Assembly: GCF_034479515.1 (NCBI RefSeq)
Contig: NZ_CP140152.1
Location: 4,464,001 to 4,528,000, forward strand
Length of the DNA: 64,000 nt
Direction: 5' to 3'
Source of the DNA: Duganella zoogloeoides
GTDB taxonomy: Bacteria > Pseudomonadota > Gammaproteobacteria > Burkholderiales > Burkholderiaceae_D
In this document: one piece after another, positions 58,731 to 64,000 of the stretch
Layout of the letters: the number at the start of each line of letters is the position of its first letter
Position numbering within the stretch: the first letter of the stretch is position 1
Position numbers and translations under genes: made by a program
Notes under the pieces: generated by a model
Told to the model about the DNA's origin: nothing
Seen by the model: only the letters and a program-made list of their open reading frames with translations
The model's database searches: none

Positions 58731-59648
58731 TTACTGTCCTGCGGCCTTGATCACATCGATTTCGTAATCGCCATCGTCGACCAGCCGCTCCCAGCCCGGC
58801 CAGCGGTTGATGCCCTTGCTGCGCATCACCGACAGCATCAGGCTCTGGCCCGGAACCTGGCGGTCCGGTTGCTGCTGATAAAACGGATCGGCAAACGCCT
58901 GGGCCGGCGGGATGATGGTCCAGCCCATGTCCTTGAACTGCGCGAGCGCGTCCCTGAGCCATAGCGCGTTGACCAGATTATGGTGCAGCAGGATTACCTG
59001 CGGGATATCGCGGCCCTCGTGCTGGCGCGACAGGTCGCGGTAGGCGTTGGCGCGCTGGCGCAGGTGGTTGAGGTACGCCTGGCGGATCACCGTGACGTCG
59101 GCCTTGGGATTGGCTTTGAGTATCTCATTGAGCTTGTCGTCAAGCCGCCAGTCGCTGGTATCGAGCGACACGTAGCCGTTGCGATAGCCATGCTGCTTGA
59201 GAAAGGAGCGCATGCCGTCGCGCTTTTCCGGCGTGTTGCCCTCGCGCAGATAGGTGTAGCGGAACCACGGCTGGTAGCCGGGCAGCGGCGCGATGATGCG
59301 GTCGCAGTCGAGCACTTCCTGCTGATACTGCGCCAGCGTGACGGTGGTGCTGTTCAGGTCCGGGTGCGTCATCGTATGGTTGCCCACCGCATGGCCGGCT
59401 TCGCCCCAGGCGCGCGCCAGGGCCAGGCCGGCCGGCTCATTGGCGCCGTTGCCGCAGGTGACGAACAGCGCGGCCGATACGTGGTGCGCGGCCAGCGCGT
59501 CGAGCAGCGCCTGGTTGCGCTGCTGCGGCGACAGCAACGGCGTTTGCTCGAGGCGCGGGCCGTCGTCAAACGTGAAGGCGACTGTTTGGGCGGCAGCTGC
59601 GCCCAGTGCGAACAGCGTGGTGGCCAAGGCCAGCGTGAGTCGTTTCAT
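58731..59648 (-). CDS. Polysaccharide deacetylase family protein, exported
   Basis: The 305 residues have a signal peptide (MKRLTLALATTLFALGAAAAQ) and the NodB-homology domain: AFTFDDGPRLEQTPLL (metal Asp pair, about 25-40), HAVGNHTMTHPDL (metal His pair), YTYLREGNT and the C-terminal VILLHHNLVNALWL. It removes acetyl groups from a cell-surface or environmental polysaccharide. A C-terminal segment of about 60 residues extends past the core. The ATG overlaps the stop of the MBL gene (ATGA), so the two are translated together. Confidence 0.92.
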   Translation of the reverse strand: MKRLTLALATTLFALGAAAAQTVAFTFDDGPRLEQTPLLSPQQRNQALLDALAAHHVSAALFVTCGNGANEPAGLALARAWGEAGHAVGNHTMTHPDLNSTTVTLAQYQQEVLDCDRIIAPLPGYQPWFRYTYLREGNTPEKRDGMRSFLKQHGYRNGYVSLDTSDWRLDDKLNEILKANPKADVTVIRQAYLNHLRQRANAYRDLSRQHEGRDIPQVILLHHNLVNALWLRDALAQFKDMGWTIIPPAQAFADPFYQQQPDRQVPGQSLMLSVMRSKGINRWPGWERLVDDGDYEIDVIKAAGQ

Positions 59649-61174
59649 GCAGTTTCCTTGAGGCGTCGTAGTTGCGCGGCCTGGTATGCGCCGAAGGCGT
59701 CGTTGAACAGGCAGCGGATCAGCGGGTCGTCGGCGATATCGGCATCCTCGGGCGCACCGGCGATGCGCACGTACATCGACGTCAGCGACTCGCCCAGCGC
59801 CAGGCCGGCGTACAGCTTGGCGGCGGGGATTTCGGTGGTCCAGCCCTGAAGCTGCGCATCATCCGGCATGACGCTCGCGGCTTCGATACGATCGACCTCG
59901 ATGCTGCCGGCGCCGATGCCGCTGGCTTCGATGCGATCGCTTTCGGTACTATCGCCTTCGCCCCCGTCGCTTTCGATTCGGCTGGCTTCGATACAATCAT
60001 GCTCAATGCTGTCACCGTGAATACGGAAGCGGAAGCTCTGCCCTGCCCCGTCATGGTCGTAGACCGTCAGCTGCCAGATGCGCGGCGCGATAAAATAGCT
60101 GTCGTCGGGCAGCTCCATCTCTTCATATTTTTGCAGCAGGCCGCGCTGGCAGAACGCCTGCACCAGCGCCATTTGCTCGGCGGTGAGCGCGGCAAAGCGG
60201 CGCGCGATGGCGGCGGTCGGTGGCGGCGTGATGGCCGGGTCGTACTCGAAATCGACATCCTGGTCGCCCACCGGCAGCACCCACGGCAACGGCGCGACCG
60301 GTGTCAACGCCTGCGCGGTCAGCTCGAACGCCACCGAGGGATTGATGCGCACTACCTGCGCATTGGGCAGCCAGGCGCCCACCTCTTGGGCAAACTGGCG
60401 GTAGGTGATCGGGAACATGGCGTGGTTGTACCACGACCATGGCTCCTGCACGAACTGGCACGAGCTGGGCACCACATAGCGCGGCGCCAGTGCCTGCAAT
60501 TGCTCGGGCCACTCGTCAGGCAGCGCCACCGCCGGCGTGGCAGGCGGTGGCGCTGCGCGCACGCCGACTGACACGGGCGCGCATGCTGCCGCCAGCCCCG
60601 GTGCCGCTTGATCGCGCCAGGCGCGCCCCGGCGCGATCACGTCCACTTCGCGCATGGTCTGGAATGGCCACAGCACCATGTCCCACGGCGCGTAGCCTTT
60701 CAATTGTTCCAGCGTTTGCGGGTCCATCCACGCATCGACCACGTTGAGCACATTCAGGCCCTCGGCGCGGATGTGGAACATCGAGTCGACTTCGTCGTCG
60801 AGCGCGCGGCGGGCGATGATTTCGAACCCGCCCACGTGCACCGGCTGGTCGATCGCCAGCGACTGCACGTTGCTGAAGCCGAGTTCGCGCAGCATGGCGA
60901 ACAGTTCGTCGAACAGGCAGTACATGTACACGGGCGTGGTGCGCGCCAGCAGGTGCAGGCTGTCGAACGAGCAGTGGTCGTCGTGGAAGTGCGAGATGAA
61001 GATGGCGTCGGGCGTGAGCTGCCTAACTTGGTCGAGGTCGAAACGGACGCCGGGAAACGCGTGGCAGTTGCGGCTGAACGGGTTTTCAAAGATGGGGTCG
61101 AACAGGATCTGCGTGCCGCCGGACTCGAAGACGTAGCCGGCGTGGAGGATGCGGGAGATTTTCATAGAAGCCAT
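59645..61174 (-). CDS. MBL-fold metallo-hydrolase with pentapeptide repeat insert
   Basis: The protein has 509 residues. The N-terminal metallo-beta-lactamase fold shows HAGYVFESGGTQILFDPIFENP and the metal site FISHFHDDHCSFDSL (HxHxDH, about 59-74), related to UlaG-like hydrolases. The middle and C-terminal region (about 200-500) is a separate domain without a name. Residues 389-433 are nine consecutive pentapeptides of the type (S/R)IE(S/A)(D/S), such as SIEHD, CIEAS, RIESD, RIEAS and SIEVD, coded by a 15-base minisatellite. The substrate is unknown. It lies upstream of, and overlaps, the deacetylase gene. Confidence 0.85.
   Translation of the reverse strand: MASMKISRILHAGYVFESGGTQILFDPIFENPFSRNCHAFPGVRFDLDQVRQLTPDAIFISHFHDDHCSFDSLHLLARTTPVYMYCLFDELFAMLRELGFSNVQSLAIDQPVHVGGFEIIARRALDDEVDSMFHIRAEGLNVLNVVDAWMDPQTLEQLKGYAPWDMVLWPFQTMREVDVIAPGRAWRDQAAPGLAAACAPVSVGVRAAPPPATPAVALPDEWPEQLQALAPRYVVPSSCQFVQEPWSWYNHAMFPITYRQFAQEVGAWLPNAQVVRINPSVAFELTAQALTPVAPLPWVLPVGDQDVDFEYDPAITPPPTAAIARRFAALTAEQMALVQAFCQRGLLQKYEEMELPDDSYFIAPRIWQLTVYDHDGAGQSFRFRIHGDSIEHDCIEASRIESDGGEGDSTESDRIEASGIGAGSIEVDRIEAASVMPDDAQLQGWTTEIPAAKLYAGLALGESLTSMYVRIAGAPEDADIADDPLIRCLFNDAFGAYQAAQLRRLKETA
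59876..60010 (-). repeat. 15-bp in-frame minisatellite (nine degenerate units)
   Basis: The 135 bases comprise exactly nine 15-base units inside the MBL gene. The 10-mer GGCTTCGATA or GGCTTCGATG recurs at 59879, 59924 and 59984, spaced by 45 and 60 bases, multiples of 15. Each unit encodes one pentapeptide. The units have diverged by substitution but kept frame. Confidence 0.8.
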
Positions 61175-61206
61175 TTGATGTAGCTCTTTGCGCCAACCGC
61201 AAAGCC

Positions 61207-61308
61207 GTCATCCCCGCGCAGGCGGGGATCCAATTTGTGTGCGCAGTGTTGGCTTTGATGACAACGGCGGCGTACGCGCAATTGGATTCCCGCCTGCGCG
61301 GGAATGAC
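61207..61308. repeat. Large REP-like inverted repeat
   Basis: A 28-base arm at 61207-61234 starts GTCATCCCCGCGCAGGCGGG. A second arm at 61281-61308 ends CCCGCCTGCGCGGGAATGAC. They are reverse complements at 26 of 28 positions and flank a 46-base spacer. Each arm also holds its own small palindrome (CCCGC..GCGGG). It lies between the ComEA-like gene and the downstream MBL gene, both on the minus strand, and probably attenuates read-through. Confidence 0.8.
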
Positions 61309-61326
61309 GAAGCACATAGTAGCGAC

Positions 61327-61650
61327 TTATTTAGCCGCAGCCTTGGGCTTGGCCGGCGTGCCGCCCGCCACTGCCGCGCCATCCTTGCCCTTGCCATTGA
61401 CCACCAGCCCCGCCGCCGACAGCTTGAGCGCATTCTTCTCGCCCACGCCTTTTACCCGCTGCTGGAAATCGCTCCAGTCCTTGAATTCGCCCTTCTTGCG
61501 CTCTTCCAGGATGGCCTTGGACTTGGCCGGGCCGATGCCGTTGACGCTGTCGAGCGCGGCCGCGTCGGCCTTGTTGACGTCCACCTGGGCGAAAGCAAAG
61601 TTCATCGTGGCGACCAGCGCTGCGACCACGAGCATGAGTTTCTTCAACAT
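61327..61650 (-). CDS. ComEA-like helix-hairpin-helix protein
   Basis: The 107 residues have a signal peptide (MLKKLMLVVAALVATMNFAFAQ) and then a ComEA-type DNA-binding domain: VDVNKADAAALDSVNGIGPAKSKAILEERKKGEFKDWSDFQQRVKGVGEKNALKL, with two helix-hairpin-helix motifs (NGIGPAKA-like and KGVGEKNA). The tail is Lys/Ala/Gly-rich. It probably binds double-stranded DNA in the periplasm during uptake. ATG at 61650 with GGAGAATG upstream is chosen over a longer frame. No other competence gene is nearby. Confidence 0.92.
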   Translation of the reverse strand: MLKKLMLVVAALVATMNFAFAQVDVNKADAAALDSVNGIGPAKSKAILEERKKGEFKDWSDFQQRVKGVGEKNALKLSAAGLVVNGKGKDGAAVAGGTPAKPKAAAK

Positions 61651-61778
61651 GACATTCTCCGTTAGGGTTGATGCAGGAGCGACCATCGCACCCTGCACAC
61701 TCCCTAACGCCAGCGCTTGCGCCAAGTTGACCCGTCCGGTTGAGGAAGGTCAAGCCGGCGCAGCCATATTGAGCGACC

Positions 61779-62723
61779 TCAGCCGAAAAGCTCTTCGCGC
61801 GTCACCGTCGCCGTGCCCAGCTTGCCCACCACGATGCCGCCGGCGCGATTGGCCGTCTGCACCGCCTCGTTCCAGCCGGCGCCCGCACCCAGCATGCAGG
61901 CCATGGTGGCGATCACGGTGTCGCCCGCGCCCGAGACGTCGAACACTTCGCGCGCGGCGGCCGGCATGTGGTATTGCCCGCCGTCCGTGTACAGCGTCAT
62001 GCCCTCTTCCGAACGGGTGAGCAGCAAGGCGTCCAGGCGCAGGTCGGCGCGCAGTTGCTGGGCCTTGGCGGTCAGCTGTTCTTCGCTGGCCCAGGTGCCG
62101 ACGATCTGGCGCATTTCCGATTTGTTTGGCGTCAGCACGGTGGCGCCCGCGTAGCGCGAAAAATCATCGCCTTTCGGATCGACCATCACCACCTTGCCGG
62201 CGGCGCGCGCCGAGGCGATCATGTCGGCCACGGCCACCAGGCTGCCCTTGGCGTAGTCCGACAGCACGATCACGTCGTAGTCAGGCAGCAGGGTCTTGAA
62301 TTGTTCGAGCTTGTCGCGCAGCACCGTGTCGGTGGGCGCTTCCTCGAAGTCGATACGCACCATTTGCTGCTGGCGGCCGATCACGCGCAGCTTGACGATG
62401 GTGGAAATCGCGTCATCGCGCTGCAGGTAGCTGTGGATGCCGCCGCTCTCGAGCATCTGTTCCACTTCGTTGCCCGCCTCGTCGGCGCCCACCACGCCCA
62501 GCAAGGCCGTGTGCGCGCCCATCGCGGCGGCATTGCGCGCCACGTTGGCGGCGCCGCCCAGGCGCGCTTCGCGCTGGCTGACGCGCACGATCGGCACCGG
62601 CGCTTCCGGCGAAATGCGGTTGACGTCGCCGAACCAGTAGCGGTCCAGCATGACGTCGCCCACGATCAAGATGCGCACCGGGGTCAGGTCCGGTGCGGTA
62701 TAAGTCGTCAGGTCGTTGGCCAT
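61779..62723 (-). CDS. rfaE1: D-glycero-beta-D-manno-heptose-7-phosphate kinase (HldE kinase domain only)
   Basis: This 314-residue PfkB-family sugar kinase includes VRILIVGDVMLDRYWFGDVNRISPEAPVPIV, REARLGGAANVARNAAAMGA, VLTPNKSEMRQIVG and the catalytic FDVSGAGDTVIATMACML (anion hole and Asp base). It phosphorylates heptose-7-phosphate for ADP-heptose and the LPS inner core. The nucleotidylyltransferase half found in E. coli HldE is absent, the normal split state in betaproteobacteria. It follows lapB after 1 base. Confidence 0.95.
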   Translation of the reverse strand: MANDLTTYTAPDLTPVRILIVGDVMLDRYWFGDVNRISPEAPVPIVRVSQREARLGGAANVARNAAAMGAHTALLGVVGADEAGNEVEQMLESGGIHSYLQRDDAISTIVKLRVIGRQQQMVRIDFEEAPTDTVLRDKLEQFKTLLPDYDVIVLSDYAKGSLVAVADMIASARAAGKVVMVDPKGDDFSRYAGATVLTPNKSEMRQIVGTWASEEQLTAKAQQLRADLRLDALLLTRSEEGMTLYTDGGQYHMPAAAREVFDVSGAGDTVIATMACMLGAGAGWNEAVQTANRAGGIVVGKLGTATVTREELFG

Positions 62724-62724
62724 C

Positions 62725-63900
62725 TTAGTTCATCACGTTGAGTTCTTCGGTGCGGCGCGGCGGGTAGGTCTCCCAGCGGCTGCAACCGGGGCACTGCCAG
62801 TAGAACTGGCGCGCCTTGAAGCCGCAATGGCTGCACTGGTAACGCGCCAGCTTTTGCGTGTAGCCGTGCACCAGGTTCTTCACCATCGACAGCTCGGAGA
62901 CGATCGACGCCGGTGCATCGACCAGTCGCGCTTCCAGCAGGCGATCAAGCCCCAGCAGGGTCGGCGTACGACGCAGCTCGTTGACCACCAGCTCCTTGGC
63001 CTCGGCCACGCCGTGCAGCTCCATCACTTCCTTGTACACCACTTCGAGCAGGTCGATCGACGACGCCTGCTCCAGGTACGATTTCAAGAGGTTGACGCCT
63101 TCCTGCGGCCGGCCCACCTTGCGGTAGCCGTCCATCATGCGCTGGGCCACCAGCGCCGTGTGCGGCACGCTGATCTGCTCCACGCGGCGCCAGGTCAGCA
63201 GCGCGCCTTCGACGTCGCCCTTGGCCAGCTGGGCGTCGCCGGTGAGCAGCGTGGCGCGCACGTTGTTACGGTCGGCCGCCAGCGACTTGTCGAGCAGTTC
63301 CTCGGCCTGGTCCACGTGCAGGTGCACCAGCGCGTCCTGCGCCATCTCGCAGTAGAACTGCGCGATTTCCTTTTGACGCGAACCGGCGCCCGATTCCTGC
63401 AGGCCCATGGCCGCTTCGATCGCGCGAGGCCACTCTTTTTCGCGCTGGAAGATCTCCAGCAACTGGCGGCGCGCCTGGGCGCCGTACTGGCCGTCGATCA
63501 GGCGGTTGAAGGTTTCCTCGGCGCGGTCGAGCAGGCCCGCTTTCAGGTAATCGACACCGAGTTCGTACTCGGCGTGTTCCTTCTGCTCCTGCGGCAGGTC
63601 AGGGCGCGCCAGCAGATTCTGGTGCACGCGGATGGCGCGCTCGGTCTCGCCACGGCGGCGGAACAGGTTACCGAGCGCGAAGTGCATGTCGGCCGATTCC
63701 GGGTCCAGCCGCACGATCTCGATAAAGGCGTCGATCGCCTTGTCCGGCTGGTCGTTGAGCAGCAGGTTCAGGCCCTTGAAGTAACCGCGCGGCAGGGTGC
63801 GCGATTCGGCCATCAATTGACGGATATCGACCCGCGCCGCCAGCCAGCCAAGGCCGAAGAAGACCGGGATACCCAGCAACCAGAAGAGTTCAAATTCCAT
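62725..63900 (-). CDS. lapB: LPS assembly protein LapB (YciM)
   Basis: The 391 residues have an N-terminal membrane anchor (FELFWLLGIPVFFGLGWLAARVD). Successive TPR units cover about 45-340 (such as KAIDAFIEIVRLDPESADMHFALGNLFRRRGETERAIRVHQNLL). A C-terminal rubredoxin-type metal domain shows YQCSHCGFKARQFYWQCPGCSRWETYPP with four Cys. LapB controls LpxC turnover and couples LPS synthesis to transport. It is encoded directly ahead of the heptose kinase gene and after a probable lapA. Confidence 0.96.
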   Translation of the reverse strand: MEFELFWLLGIPVFFGLGWLAARVDIRQLMAESRTLPRGYFKGLNLLLNDQPDKAIDAFIEIVRLDPESADMHFALGNLFRRRGETERAIRVHQNLLARPDLPQEQKEHAEYELGVDYLKAGLLDRAEETFNRLIDGQYGAQARRQLLEIFQREKEWPRAIEAAMGLQESGAGSRQKEIAQFYCEMAQDALVHLHVDQAEELLDKSLAADRNNVRATLLTGDAQLAKGDVEGALLTWRRVEQISVPHTALVAQRMMDGYRKVGRPQEGVNLLKSYLEQASSIDLLEVVYKEVMELHGVAEAKELVVNELRRTPTLLGLDRLLEARLVDAPASIVSELSMVKNLVHGYTQKLARYQCSHCGFKARQFYWQCPGCSRWETYPPRRTEELNVMN

Positions 63901-63935
63901 GCTTTATTCTTTGCGTGAGACGAAGGAGGTACAAC

Positions 63936-64000
63936 TCAGGGAGCGAGGACGCTGTCGGGCTGCGGCTGGGCATTGGCCCGCTGCGCCGTCGTTTGCATCG
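63936..64000 (-). CDS. C-terminal end of an upstream gene, probably lapA (partial)
   Basis: On the minus strand an open frame enters from the right edge and ends with a TGA at 63936-63938; the visible 20 or so residues are hydrophilic (TTAQRANAQPQPDSVLAP). Its place, 35 bases upstream of lapB on the same strand, and the polar tail fit the small membrane protein LapA. The visible part alone cannot prove it. Confidence 0.5.
   Translation of the reverse strand, partial: MQTTAQRANAQPQPDSVLAP

Overview
The window is a 64 kb stretch of high-GC chromosome from a Gram-negative bacterium. Gene order and protein types point to a betaproteobacterium of the Oxalobacteraceae (Massilia/Duganella/Janthinobacterium group). 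The evidence is an exbB-exbD-lpxK-trm112 run close to adk and xseA, lapB next to a heptose kinase gene, LPS and outer-membrane functions throughout, and two TonB-dependent receptors. This placement is inferred from gene content; no database search was run. I saw no phage, insertion sequence, CRISPR array, tRNA or rRNA.

Layout. 1-2.3 kb: end of a GT2 glycosyltransferase, a GtrA protein and a secreted protein of unknown function. 2.3-10.1 kb: a tightly packed minus-strand operon that looks like the aerobic CoA-dependent anthranilate (2-aminobenzoate) pathway: ligase, monooxygenase/reductase fusion, SDR, MarR regulator, crotonase, acyl-CoA dehydrogenase and RidA. 10.2-17.2 kb: response regulator, giant hybrid sensor kinase and patatin lipase. 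17.3-22.9 kb: gamma-glutamyltransferase, an HSD10-like dehydrogenase, a Fur-box-preceded TonB receptor and a Pro-rich secreted protein. 23-30.9 kb: H+-pyrophosphatase, adk, trm112, lpxK, exbD, exbB, an 0.9 kb repeat-filled gap, and xseA. 30.9-34.8 kb: glucokinase-like protein, LacI regulator, sodB, small proteins. 34.8-40 kb: an Aae-type efflux operon. 40-49.7 kb: TonB receptor, LigB-type dioxygenase, YlqF GTPase, OPT transporter, S9 peptidase and HDAC-like amidohydrolase. 49.7-55.7 kb: moxR-DUF58-transglutaminase-mltB and a small helix-turn-helix protein. 55.7-64 kb: cysM, a cNMP-binding FAD protein, polysaccharide deacetylase coupled to an MBL protein, a ComEA-like protein, heptose kinase, lapB and the end of a probable lapA.

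Most striking signals. (1) Five 32-bp DnaA-box-centred dyads lie between exbB and xseA, each followed at a fixed offset of 50 bp by a second conserved block. (2) The anthranilate operon suggests a concrete deamination and ring-opening scheme through RidA and a crotonase with a BadI/MenB-type aspartate. (3) An in-frame 15-bp minisatellite encodes nine pentapeptides inside an MBL enzyme. (4) A thioredoxin-reductase-like protein carries a cNMP domain and lacks the CxxC. (5) kdsB is absent from its usual place between trm112 and adk.
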